Source: Streptomyces spinoverrucosus (lineage in GTDB: Bacteria; Actinomycetota; Actinomycetes; Streptomycetales; Streptomycetaceae). Taken from it: a stretch of 64,000 nucleotides of DNA. The notes beneath the pieces were generated by a model that ran no database searches, had not been told where the DNA came from, and was given only the letters and a program-made list of their open reading frames with translations. This document shows positions 17,377-25,326 of the stretch, one piece after another (within the stretch, counting starts at the first letter, position 1; every line of letters starts with the position of its first letter). Where the stretch lies: contig NZ_BJND01000039.1 of the NCBI RefSeq assembly GCF_006539505.1, positions 41,410 to 105,409 on the forward strand, written 5' to 3'. Made by a program: the position numbers and the translations under genes.

Positions 17377-17404
17377 ACCCCGGACCGTAGGAACGGTCCG
17401 GGGT
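17377..17404. terminator. Bidirectional terminator between the kinase gene and wblE
   Basis: A perfect 12-bp stem (ACCCCGGACCGT at 17377-17388 with 17393-17404) with an AGGA tetraloop, placed between two convergent genes. Confidence 0.85.
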
Positions 17405-17504
17405 CAGTGCGCATCGGGGGTACTGCGCGCTGCGGCTCGGGGGCGGGAGATGCGTACTCGCTGTACGCGCCGCCAAGCTCAGGCTGTCACGCGGGGTGGG
17501 TAGA

Positions 17505-17762
17505 TCAGGCGGAGGCCTGACGGGCCCGGTTGCGGGCGGCGCGGCGCTTCATGGCGCGGCGCTCGTCCTCGCTGAGACCACCCCAGACGCCGGAGTCCTG
17601 GCCGGACTCGAGCGCCCACTGCAGACACTGCTCAATCACCGGGCAGCGACGGCAGACGGCCTTGGCTTCCTCGATCTGCAGCAGCGCAGGACCGGTGTTG
17701 CCGATGGGGAAGAAGAGCTCGGGGTCTTCCTCGCGGCAAACGGCGTTGTGACGCCAGTCCAT
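17505..17762 (-). CDS. wblE: WhiB-like iron-sulfur regulator WblE
   Basis: An 85-residue Wbl protein. Cysteines 9, 37, 40 and 46 match the C-x(n)-C-x2-C-x5-C ligand set of the [4Fe-4S] cluster. GVWGG lies after the cluster domain, and a basic tail (RRAMKRRAARNRARQ) can bind DNA. Wbl proteins act with the principal sigma factor. WblE is the near-universal actinobacterial member (WhiB1-like). A strong AAGGAGAGGT ribosome-binding site precedes the ATG at 17762. The long upstream region suggests a structured leader or several promoters. Confidence 0.95.
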   Translation of the reverse strand: MDWRHNAVCREEDPELFFPIGNTGPALLQIEEAKAVCRRCPVIEQCLQWALESGQDSGVWGGLSEDERRAMKRRAARNRARQASA

Positions 17763-18082
17763 GGCTGCTACCTCTCCTTGGTATTACGTGAAGATTGCTT
17801 GTGAATGTGAACGCTTTCACGAATCCCTCAACAAGTGAAGGGCCGACCGCCGAGTCTTCCCCGGCGTGGTCCTTGGTGTGAAGAGGGGTTCCGGTGATCT
17901 GTGGAGGCCGGTGTTGCGGGCCGTCCCGATCGCCATGTAGAGACTCGCAAACCTCGGCGGCGGATACAACCCCTTCCGGAAAGTTTTTTTTGATTCCTCG
18001 GTGTCGACTAGGTCACAGCCGTACTTCCATGGGGTGGATCCTGGCCTAAACGTTCGAGTGAAAGGACTTTAGCCCCTTCTGC
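17763..18082 (-). other. Long wblE leader/promoter region
   Basis: No gene is seen in these 320 bp between wblE and the diacylglycerol kinase gene. The minus strand contains an A-tract (complement of the T8 run at 17984-17991), next to GGAAT and GGAAG motifs that resemble a SigR-type -35. However, their spacing to the nearest GTT (20-22 nt) does not fit the usual 18-19. The sequence GTGAACGCTTTCAC near 17806-17819 is partly palindromic. Promoter positions are not assignable by eye. Confidence 0.4.
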
Positions 18083-19051
18083 TCACACAATCACACGCAG
18101 TGCACGGCGTACGCCTGTGAACGTCACGCTGGTACGCAGCCCGAGGTGGTCACCGTCCATCTGAAGGGGCAGTGGCGCCTTCGAATGCAAGGTGAACTCA
18201 CTCAGGTCGTGCAGGGAGACGGCGTGCTTGCCATGGGGTCCGCGCTCGGGGGACGAAGTGAGCAACTGGGTGCCATACCGGGCAACCGCGGCCGTCGACA
18301 TCCGGCTGAGGGCGAACACATCGAGTCCGGTGTCGAACGACGCCTTGGGCGAGGCGTACATCGGGCGATTGCCGAGAAACGTCCAGGGGGCGGTGTTCGA
18401 CGCTATGCACAGGAGCAGATCCGTCACCGGGTCCTCGCCCGCCCGCTCCAGGGTGATCAGGCCGTGCCGGCGGCTCGGCTCGCCCAGCAGCTGGCGCAGC
18501 ACCTGACGGACGTAGAGCGCGTGCGTCGACTTCCGGCCGCGTTCGCGCTGCTGCTCGACCCGGCCCACGACGCCGGCGTCGAAGCCGAGTCCCGCGTTGA
18601 AGGTGAACCAGCGGGACGGCACCGCCTCGTCCTCGGTGCCCTTCGTGCCCGAGGTCAGACCCAGTCCGACGGTCCGCTCGCTGCCCTCGCGCAGCGCGTC
18701 CAGCAGGGCGCCGGTGGCCTCGACGGCGTCGTTGGGCAGGCCCAGGGCGCGGGCGAAGACGTTGGTGGAGCCGCCGGGGACCACGGCGAGGCCGGGGAGG
18801 TGGTCGGGGTCGGGGCCGTTGTGCAGGAGGCCGTTGACGACCTCGTTGACCGTGCCGTCGCCGCCGAGGGCGACCACGAGGTCGATGTCGTCGCTCTCCG
18901 CGGCCTGCCGGCCCAGGTCGCGCGCGTGCCCGCGGTACCCGGTGGTGACCGCCTCCAGCTTCATCTCACTGGCGAGCGCATGAATCAGGACATCGCGCGT
19001 ACGTGCGCTTGTGGTGGTTGCCGCCGGATTGACCACGAGAAGTGCACGCAT
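18083..19051 (-). CDS. Diacylglycerol/lipid kinase family protein
   Basis: A 322-residue soluble lipid kinase of the DagK/YegS/BmrU type. The nucleotide-binding signature VVALGGDGTVNEVVNGLL lies around residue 70, followed by AVVPGGSTNVFARALGLP. The C-terminal beta-sandwich domain closes with QMDGDHLG. It probably phosphorylates diacylglycerol or a related lipid for phospholipid recycling. The ATG at 19051 (MRALLVVNPAATTT) gives the family N-terminus. A longer open frame to 19165 is not conserved-looking. The product is expected at the inner face of the membrane. Confidence 0.9.
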   Translation of the reverse strand: MRALLVVNPAATTTSARTRDVLIHALASEMKLEAVTTGYRGHARDLGRQAAESDDIDLVVALGGDGTVNEVVNGLLHNGPDPDHLPGLAVVPGGSTNVFARALGLPNDAVEATGALLDALREGSERTVGLGLTSGTKGTEDEAVPSRWFTFNAGLGFDAGVVGRVEQQRERGRKSTHALYVRQVLRQLLGEPSRRHGLITLERAGEDPVTDLLLCIASNTAPWTFLGNRPMYASPKASFDTGLDVFALSRMSTAAVARYGTQLLTSSPERGPHGKHAVSLHDLSEFTLHSKAPLPLQMDGDHLGLRTSVTFTGVRRALRVIV

Positions 19052-19209
19052 GACTGGCAGGGTACCTACTGGGTGGTACCGGGCACAGGCCGGACCGGGA
19101 TCCGGCGGGAGATCGAGGCGTGAGCCTGGACACGGGTGACCGGAGCCGTGCGCGGGGCCTTCCACGGGGCCTTCCGGGGCTTCGGGAACCCGAGGGCTAC
19201 CCTTCTGGG

Positions 19210-19662
19210 GTGAGCTCTCAGCAGAACCCCACCCCCGCTTCCGAGGCCGCCGCAGAGGCCGGCCCCCGTCCCGTCCGGCTGACCGTGGCGGCGGCGCTGG
19301 CCGCGCTGGAGGGGCTCGCGCTGGTGGTCGGCGGCATCTGGATCCTCGTACTCGGACTGACCGGGCACCCGGACGACCGGCAGCAGGCCGTGACGGGCGG
19401 CGTCACGCTGATTGTGCTCGCGCTGCTGCCGCTGCTCGCCGCGCGCGGGCTGCTCGGCCGGCGCAGCTGGAGCCGCGGCCCGGCCGTCATCACGCAGATC
19501 ATCTCGCTGCCGGTGGCCTACAACCTGCTCCAGGCCGACAGCATGGCCATCCCGGGCGGCATCGCCCTGGCGGCCGTCGCGGTCGCGTCCCTGGTCCTGC
19601 TGCTCAACCCCGAGACGACCCGGGCCCTCGGAATCCGGGGACCCGGCAACGCGGAGAAGTAG
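19210..19662 (+). CDS. Small integral membrane protein, function unknown
   Basis: A 150-residue protein with a 25-residue hydrophilic N-terminus and four hydrophobic segments (AALEGLALVVGGIWILVLGL, VTLIVLALLPLLAARGLL, AVITQIISLPVAYNLLQ and a last one near residues 115-135). The GTG at 19210 follows a TACCCT -10-like element by only a few bases, suggesting a leaderless transcript. Open frame upstream to 19120 is Pro/Arg rich and not credible. It is convergent with sigH. No domain is recognised with certainty. Confidence 0.75.
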   Translation: MSSQQNPTPASEAAAEAGPRPVRLTVAAALAALEGLALVVGGIWILVLGLTGHPDDRQQAVTGGVTLIVLALLPLLAARGLLGRRSWSRGPAVITQIISLPVAYNLLQADSMAIPGGIALAAVAVASLVLLLNPETTRALGIRGPGNAEK

Positions 19663-19668
19663 CGCCGA

Positions 19669-20913
19669 CTACTCCTCGACCAGCAGCTTCTCCCGCAGCT
19701 GCGCCAGCGTCCGGGCCAGGAGCCGGGAGACGTGCATCTGCGAGATGCCGACCTCCTGCGCGATCTGCGACTGGGTCATGTTGCCGAAGAAGCGCAGCAG
19801 CAGGATCCGCTTCTCGCGCGGCGGGAGGTCCTCCAGCAGCGGCTTGAGCGACTCGCGGTACTCCACGCCCTCCAGCGCCTCGTCCTCCGCGCCGAGGGTG
19901 TCGGCGACGGCCGGGGACTCGTCGTCGGTGTCGGGGACGTCCAGGGACAGCGTGGAGTACGCGTTGGCGGACTCCAGGCCCTCCAGGACCTCCTCCTCCG
20001 AGATCGCCAGCTTCTCGGCGAGCTCGTGGACCGTGGGGGAGCGGCCGTGCAACTGCGACAGCTCCGCGGTCGCCGTGGTCAGCGACAGGCGCAGCTCCTG
20101 CAGCCGGCGCGGCACGCGCACCGCCCAGCCCTTGTCACGGAAGTGCCGCTTGATCTCGCCGACGACCGTCGGGGTCGCGTACGTCGAGAACTCCACGCCG
20201 CGGTCCGGGTCGAAGCGGTCGACCGACTTGATCAGGCCGATGGTGGCGACCTGGGTGAGGTCGTCCAGCGGCTCGCCGCGGTTGCGGAAGCGGCGCGCGA
20301 GGTGCTCGACGAGCGGCAGGTGCATCCGGACCAGCTGGTTGCGCAGCTCCGCGTACTCCGGGCTGCCCTCCTTCAGCTTGCGCAGCTCCACGAACAGGGC
20401 GCGCGCACCGCTGCGGTCCTGCGGATCGTGCTGCGTGGGCTGTGCGCCGCGCGCGGCCGCCGTGTCAGGCGTGCCGGGCGTGTCGTGCTGCGCGTCGGGC
20501 ACCTCCTGCACGTCCTGCTCCGCGTATCGCTCGTGCTCGCTCATCGTCCCGCCCGTCGCCCTTCCCCGAGCCCTCGTCTCCTCCCCCACTCTCGACTTCG
20601 CTCGAGCGGGAGGACCCCCATGGACAGGGGACACCCCCATCCGCAGCTCCAGAGGCGCACTCTGCACGGCACCCTCCTGATCCCGCTGCCCATCGTCCAG
20701 GAAGCCGGCCTCCGACGCGTCGGAGCCGTCCTCCGGGTGCGGCCGTGCCTGCTCGGGGATGCCGTCGATGCCGTCCGTCATGCGACGGGCACCGCTCGGA
20801 CCGTCCCCCAAGCTCTCGGCTCCGCTCGCGCCGGGGGCGCCTCCGGGCACCCCCGGCGGCAGCTCCCGTGTGCCGCGCTCTTCGTCCCGCACCGGCCCGT
20901 CCCCGTTCCTCAC
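19669..20913 (-). CDS. sigH: SigB/SigF-type stress sigma factor SigH
   Basis: Sigma factor of the SigB/SigF family for osmotic stress and development. The core (last 260 residues) has region 2 (NQLVRMHLPLVEHLARRFRN, DDLTQVATIGLIKSVDRFDP), region 3, and a region 4 helix-turn-helix (MTQSQIAQEVGISQMHVSRL). The frame stays open far upstream. A GTG at 20913 overlaps the anti-sigma stop by GTGA and gives 414 residues. ATGs at 20781 (370 residues) and 20544 (291 residues, MSEHERYAEQ) are alternative starts. Multiple SigH forms of different lengths are reported in S. coelicolor, so the Gly/Pro/Arg-rich N-terminal extension may be real. The longest coupled form is given here. Confidence 0.88.
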   Translation of the reverse strand: MRNGDGPVRDEERGTRELPPGVPGGAPGASGAESLGDGPSGARRMTDGIDGIPEQARPHPEDGSDASEAGFLDDGQRDQEGAVQSAPLELRMGVSPVHGGPPARAKSRVGEETRARGRATGGTMSEHERYAEQDVQEVPDAQHDTPGTPDTAAARGAQPTQHDPQDRSGARALFVELRKLKEGSPEYAELRNQLVRMHLPLVEHLARRFRNRGEPLDDLTQVATIGLIKSVDRFDPDRGVEFSTYATPTVVGEIKRHFRDKGWAVRVPRRLQELRLSLTTATAELSQLHGRSPTVHELAEKLAISEEEVLEGLESANAYSTLSLDVPDTDDESPAVADTLGAEDEALEGVEYRESLKPLLEDLPPREKRILLLRFFGNMTQSQIAQEVGISQMHVSRLLARTLAQLREKLLVEE

Positions 20914-21323
20914 GCCGGCCCGGGTCCCGCGCCGCGCTGTTTGTAGAGGCTGATCGAAACGGTTTTGTCGTCGTCCACGGCGGAGGAGACCTTGCCTGCG
21001 AGGGCGGACAGCACGGTCCAGGCGAAGGTGTCCCGCGAAGGGGCGTGACCGTCGGTCGTGGGCGCCGAGACGGTGACCTCCAGCGAGTCGTCGACGAGCC
21101 GGAAGACACAGCTGAGCACCGAGCCGGGCACGGCCTGCTGGAGCAGGATCGCGCAGGCCTCGTCCACCGCGATGCGCAGGTCCTCGATCTCGTCGAGGGT
21201 GAAGTCCAAACGGGCCGCGAGGCCGGCCGTGGCCGTCCGCAGCACCGACAGGTAGGCACCCGCAGCCGGCAGCCGGACTTCCACGAAGTCCTGGGTCGCG
21301 GGCTCGCCTGCGATCTGGGACAC
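20910..21323 (-). CDS. ushX: Anti-sigma factor of SigH (UshX/PrsH), RsbW-type
   Basis: A 137-residue HATPase-fold anti-sigma factor of the RsbW/SpoIIAB class, expected to hold SigH inactive until released by anti-anti-sigma factors. The N-box-like segment DLRIAVDEACAILLQQA is present. The G-boxes are weak, as in several Streptomyces RsbW-like proteins. The GTG at 21323 (MSQIAGEPATQDF) was chosen for its GGAGG site 5 nt upstream, over a TTG at 21335. The stop overlaps the long sigH start (GTGA), coupling inhibitor and target. Confidence 0.88.
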   Translation of the reverse strand: MSQIAGEPATQDFVEVRLPAAGAYLSVLRTATAGLAARLDFTLDEIEDLRIAVDEACAILLQQAVPGSVLSCVFRLVDDSLEVTVSAPTTDGHAPSRDTFAWTVLSALAGKVSSAVDDDKTVSISLYKQRGAGPGPA

Positions 21324-21583
21324 CCTCACCTCCAAGGTGGTACAAGCTCTACGGGGCCGAGGGTCGCCCCTCGGGGTAACGCGATGTGTGTTCAGCGGTG
21401 ACGCTACCGCGCTCGGAACCTACCTGTCCCCGGGACCCCAACCCCTTGCTGTCACTCATAGTAAACACATGAATACGCACAGTGGCTAGAGGGTGGGCGC
21501 CCCCAATTGGGAAGAGCGCGCGCCGGGTTGACGTACCCACACGTCAGACGCTCGAACCGTCGGGCCGGGAGGTCACGAGCCGG

Positions 21584-21844
21584 TCACACGAGCACGTGGT
21601 CCACGAAACACCATCGCCAATTCTCCCCCGGTTCGAACGTCCTCATCACCGGATGACCGGACTCCTTGAAATGCTCCGTCGCGTGCCGGCCCGGCGAGGA
21701 GTCGCAGCAGCCGACATGACCGCAGCTGAGGCACAGTCGCAGCTGCACCGGATGCGAGCCGTCCGCCAGGCACTCGGGGCAGGTGTCCGTGAGGGCACCG
21801 GGCTCCGGGTGCGGCAGCGCGTCGGCATGCGTGCACTGTTTCAT
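21584..21844 (-). CDS. UBP-type zinc-finger protein
   Basis: An 86-residue protein made up of one UBP-type zinc finger. Cys and His ligands occur in CTHAD, TCPECLADG, LRLCLSCGHVGCCDSS and RHATEHFKESGHPV, the same order as in ubiquitin-hydrolase zinc fingers. Bacteria lack ubiquitin, so the role is unknown. Free C-terminal peptide binding is a reasonable guess. The ATG at 21844 (MKQCTHADAL) starts directly at the domain. It diverges from the Na+/H+ antiporter gene with only 61 bp between them. Confidence 0.85.
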   Translation of the reverse strand: MKQCTHADALPHPEPGALTDTCPECLADGSHPVQLRLCLSCGHVGCCDSSPGRHATEHFKESGHPVMRTFEPGENWRWCFVDHVLV

Positions 21845-21905
21845 GATTGCCAGGTTACGACGGGCGTGCGGAAGGCCGCGCGGAAAAACGAGGCGGGCGA
21901 GAACC

Positions 21906-23501
21906 ATGGACGTGATGCCACTGCTGATGCTGGTGGCGGGCAGTGCCGCGATCGCGGCGGCCGGCCGGCGCACCCCCGTGCCGGCGCCGCTGCTGCTGGT
22001 CGCGGTCGGCCTCGCGGTGTCGTACGTGCCCGGAGTGCCGGACTACCACCTCGACCCGCACATCGTGCTGCCGCTGATCCTGCCGCCGCTGCTGCACACC
22101 GCGGCCACCGAGAGCTCCTACCTCGACCTGCGCGCACAGCTGCGGCCGGTCGCGCTGCTGTCGGTCGGGTACGTGCTCTTCGCGACCTTCGTCGTCGGCT
22201 GGGCCGCCTATGTGATCGTCCCGGGGCTGCCGCTGACCGCGGCGCTGGTGCTGGGTGCGGTGGTGGCGCCGCCGGACGCGGTCGCGGCGACCGCGATCGC
22301 CCGCCGGGTCGGACTGCCGTCCCGGCTCACCACGATCCTGCAGGGCGAGTCCCTGGTGAACGACGCCACCGCGATCACCGCCTACCGCGTCGCCGTCGCG
22401 GCCGCCGTCGGCGAGAGCGCCACGTGGGCCGGCGGGATCGGCGAGTTCCTGCTCGCGGCGATCGGCGGCATCGGCGTCGGACTCGTCCTCATGGTGCCGA
22501 TCCACTGGCTGCGCACCCACCTCAAGGAGCCCCTCCTCCAGAACACCCTCTCCCTGCTGATCCCGTTCGTCGCCTATGCCGTCGCCGAGGAGGTGCACGC
22601 CTCCGGTGTCCTCGCGGTCGTCGTGGTCGCCCTGTACCTCGGACACCGCGCGTGGGAGGTCGATTTCGCGACCCGCCTCCAGGAGGGCGCGGTCTGGAAG
22701 ATGGTCGCCTTCGTCCTGGAGTCGGCGGTGTTCGCCCTCATCGGCCTCCAACTGCCCGTGGTACTCGAAGGACTGGGGGAGTACGAGGGGCTGGAGACCG
22801 CCTGGTACGCGCTCGCCGTCTTCCTGGTGGTCGTCGCGGCCCGGTTCGTGTGGGTGTACCCGTCGGTCCTCCTGCCGGGGATGCTGTCGGAGCGGATCCG
22901 GGAACGGGAGGCGAACCTCACCTGGAAGGGCGCGTTCATCGTCTCCTGGGCCGGGATGCGGGGCGTGGTCTCGCTGGCCATCGCGTTCTCGATCCCGCAG
23001 GTCGTGGAGGGCGGCGAGCCCTTCCCCGGCCGCAACCTGATCCTCTTTTTGACCTTCACGACGGTCATCGGCACCCTCGTCGTCCAGGGCCTCACCCTGC
23101 CCCCGCTGATCCGGCTGCTCAAACTGCCCGGCCGGGACGCCCAGGCCGAGACGCTCGCCGAGGCCAACGCCCAGGCCCAGGCGTCCCTCGCCGCCGAGCG
23201 ACGCCTCGACGAACTCCTCGCCGACGAGCGCAACGCCCTGCCCGAGCCGCTCGCCGACCGGCTGCGCGCGGTCCTGGAGCGCCGCCGCAACGCCGTCTGG
23301 GAACGCCTTGGCCAGCCCAACCCCATCACCGGCGAAACCGCCGACGACACCTACCGCCGCCTCGCCCGGGAGGCGATCAGCGCCGAGCGCGAGGTGTTCG
23401 TGAAGCTGCGCGACGGTCGCTATATCGACGACGAGATGTTGCGGACGTTGTTGCGCCGGTTGGACCTGGAGGAGGCGGCGGCGTATCGGGAGGCGACGTA
23501 G
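21906..23501 (+). CDS. Na+/H+ antiporter, CPA1 family
   Basis: A 531-residue cation:proton antiporter with about 12 membrane segments in residues 1-400. The ion-binding motif LQGESLVNDATAIT (conserved Asn-Asp) and APPDAVAATAIARRVGLP are typical of bacterial CPA1 (NhaP/NhaK-like) exchangers. The C-terminal 130 residues are hydrophilic and helical, probably a cytoplasmic regulatory domain. It exports Na+ or K+ in exchange for protons, fitting pH and salt homeostasis next to the osmotic-stress sigma locus. Confidence 0.9.
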   Translation: MDVMPLLMLVAGSAAIAAAGRRTPVPAPLLLVAVGLAVSYVPGVPDYHLDPHIVLPLILPPLLHTAATESSYLDLRAQLRPVALLSVGYVLFATFVVGWAAYVIVPGLPLTAALVLGAVVAPPDAVAATAIARRVGLPSRLTTILQGESLVNDATAITAYRVAVAAAVGESATWAGGIGEFLLAAIGGIGVGLVLMVPIHWLRTHLKEPLLQNTLSLLIPFVAYAVAEEVHASGVLAVVVVALYLGHRAWEVDFATRLQEGAVWKMVAFVLESAVFALIGLQLPVVLEGLGEYEGLETAWYALAVFLVVVAARFVWVYPSVLLPGMLSERIREREANLTWKGAFIVSWAGMRGVVSLAIAFSIPQVVEGGEPFPGRNLILFLTFTTVIGTLVVQGLTLPPLIRLLKLPGRDAQAETLAEANAQAQASLAAERRLDELLADERNALPEPLADRLRAVLERRRNAVWERLGQPNPITGETADDTYRRLAREAISAEREVFVKLRDGRYIDDEMLRTLLRRLDLEEAAAYREAT

Positions 23502-23507
23502 GCGGGT

Positions 23508-24410
23508 TCACATAAAGGGCCGGCCGGTCACGACGGCCGCCACCGTGCTCCCGCGCGCGAAGGCGCCTTCCTCGGCCAGGGTCATAAGTCCGTACAGCAT
23601 TTTGGCGACATACAGACGCTCGACGGGCAGCCCGTGCCGGTCCTCGAAGTCCGCGGCGAAGGAGTCGAGTTCGGGGGTGGTGCGGGCGTAGCCGCCGAAG
23701 TGGAAGCGGTCGTCGAGGTGCCAGTCGCCGCGCGGCCCACCGAAGGCGGCCTCCTGGAGGTGCCGTATGCCGGCGGTCAGGAAGCCGCCCTTGAGCACCG
23801 GTATGCCCAACGCGCGCTGCCCGGGGCCCAGCCCCGCCGCCAGCCCCGCCAGCGTCCCGCCCGTTCCGCAGGCGATCGCCACGACGTCCGCCTGCCCGCG
23901 CAACTCCTGGCCGAGCGCCTGGCAGCCGCGTACGGCCAGCGAGTTGCTGCCGCCTTCGGGGACCACGTACGCGTCCTCGGCGCCGATCGTGCGTAGCAGG
24001 GCGGCGAGGGTGTCCGGCTCGGTCTTGCGTCGGTACGTCGATCTGTCGACGAAGTGCAGGCGCATGCCGTCGGCCACGCAGCGGGCGAGGGAGGGGTTTA
24101 GGGGCCGGTCGGCGAGTTCCTGGCCGCGGACCACGCCGACGGTGGCGAGGCCGAGGAGGCGGCCCGCGGCGGCGGTGGCGCGCAGATGGTTGGAGTACGC
24201 GCCGCCGAAGGTGAGGACCGTGTGGCCATGGGCCGCGGTGAGGTTGGGCGCGAGCTTGCGCCACTTGTTGCCGATGAGGTCGGGGTGGATCAGGTCGTCG
24301 CGCTTGAGGAGGAGCCGTACGCCCCGCCGCGCGAAGCGGTCGTCGTGCGCCTCCCGCACCGGGGAGGGAAGCCGCGGGTGCAGGGTCGCCAGGGCGTCGG
24401 GGCTGGTCAC
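23508..24410 (-). CDS. PLP-dependent D-cysteine desulfhydrase/ACC deaminase family enzyme
   Basis: A 300-residue fold-type II PLP enzyme. The lysine in LIHPDLIGNKWRKLAPNL is the Schiff-base residue. TFGGAYSNHLRATAAAGRLL binds substrate carboxylate, and CGTGGTLAGLAAGL holds the cofactor phosphate. The family includes D-cysteine desulfhydrase and 1-aminocyclopropane-1-carboxylate deaminase. Sequence alone does not separate them, and D-cysteine desulfhydrase-like is safer. It starts with GTG 21 bp after the amidase gene stop on the same strand, so the two are likely cotranscribed. Confidence 0.85.
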   Translation of the reverse strand: MTSPDALATLHPRLPSPVREAHDDRFARRGVRLLLKRDDLIHPDLIGNKWRKLAPNLTAAHGHTVLTFGGAYSNHLRATAAAGRLLGLATVGVVRGQELADRPLNPSLARCVADGMRLHFVDRSTYRRKTEPDTLAALLRTIGAEDAYVVPEGGSNSLAVRGCQALGQELRGQADVVAIACGTGGTLAGLAAGLGPGQRALGIPVLKGGFLTAGIRHLQEAAFGGPRGDWHLDDRFHFGGYARTTPELDSFAADFEDRHGLPVERLYVAKMLYGLMTLAEEGAFARGSTVAAVVTGRPFM

Positions 24411-24431
24411 CAGGCCATTGTCGCCCGCGGG

Positions 24432-25022
24432 CTACTTCAGTCGCTCGGCGATCCGCTGTCGCATCGCGGCCATCGTGAACCCACGCGGGTCCACCTTCCC
24501 CGGCTGCCACTCCAGATGGCCGATGACCGACCGGTGCGTCCAGCCGTGCTGCCGGCACACCGCGGCGGCCGCCCGCTCGATGGCCTCCAGCTGGGCCTCG
24601 GGCCAGGGGTCCTCGCCGTCGCCGAGGTTCTCGCACTCGAAGCCGTAGAAGTGGCGGTTGCCGTCGGTGTTCTTCTCGTTGTCCGGGGGCAGCGCCTTCT
24701 CCGCGATCACCGCGCGCAGGACGTCGTCGTCGCCGAGGCCCGCGTGGTTGGCGCGGCCGTAGCCGACGAGGTGGACCCTGCCGTCCTTGGTGATGACGCC
24801 GTGGCACAGCGGTCCGGGCAGGCCGTCGTAGCCGTTCCGGCAGAGGTCCACGGTGTACTCGCTGCCCTGGGTCACGGTGTGGTGGATCATCACGCCGTGC
24901 ACGGGACCCCACGGGCCCACGTGGTTGCGGTTGTGCTCTCTCCAGTCGCCCACCTCGACAACGGTGAGGCCTTCGTCCTGCAGGCAGTCGAGGAAACGGT
25001 TCGCGGGCAGGGGTGAGGCCAT
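24432..25022 (-). CDS. N-acetylmuramoyl-L-alanine amidase (Amidase_2), apparently cytosolic
   Basis: A 196-residue amidase_2 (PGRP-like) zinc hydrolase. The zinc ligands are in VMIHHTVTQ and VIGHLEWQPGKVDPRGF, and HFYGFECENLGDGED lies in the groove. It would cleave the bond between N-acetylmuramic acid and L-alanine. No signal peptide or cell-wall-binding domain is present, so it may recycle wall fragments inside the cell or be released by lysis. The ATG at 25022 has a good AAGGAGG site. It is followed by the PLP-enzyme gene, and a link through amino-acid salvage is possible. Confidence 0.88.
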   Translation of the reverse strand: MASPLPANRFLDCLQDEGLTVVEVGDWREHNRNHVGPWGPVHGVMIHHTVTQGSEYTVDLCRNGYDGLPGPLCHGVITKDGRVHLVGYGRANHAGLGDDDVLRAVIAEKALPPDNEKNTDGNRHFYGFECENLGDGEDPWPEAQLEAIERAAAAVCRQHGWTHRSVIGHLEWQPGKVDPRGFTMAAMRQRIAERLK

Positions 25023-25326
25023 GTGTGCCTCCTTCGTGCGGCGCGACGACCGCCCGTCGCGGCCGCCTCGTACATGCTGCTTGTACCGAATCGCGAGGAA
25101 CCGGAACCGCCCGTTCGTACAGTGAGCGAGCGGATTCGGTCAGGCTGGTGGTCGCACAGCGGCCACACACCGTTCGAAGTGGAACCCATGTGTGCCCAGC
25201 GGGAGTTGATCCAATCCCGCTCGTTCGGGTAATAGCACGAACGCGGTGTGTGATGGAAGGCTTGCTCGCGGAGATCGGTGCCCGGCGCACACCGCTGCCA
25301 GGGCATGACCGGGAGGGCAATTCCTT
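25023..25326. other. Divergent promoter region of amidase and encapsulin genes
   Basis: No gene is seen in these 304 bp. A 7-bp perfect inverted repeat AGCGGGA/TCCCGCT with a 10-nt loop lies at 25198-25221, about 105 bp before the encapsulin start. It could be an operator or leader hairpin. No further motif is assignable. Confidence 0.4.

Noticed and set aside
17763..18082. SigR-type promoter for wblE
   Set aside because: GGAAT and GTT motifs are present, but the spacing is 20-22 nt instead of 18-19, so I could not support a definite call.
19669..21345. 558-codon frame joining the anti-sigma region to sigH
   Set aside because: The part beyond 20913 is antisigma coding sequence in another frame. 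The sigma product should not begin before the GTG at 20913.
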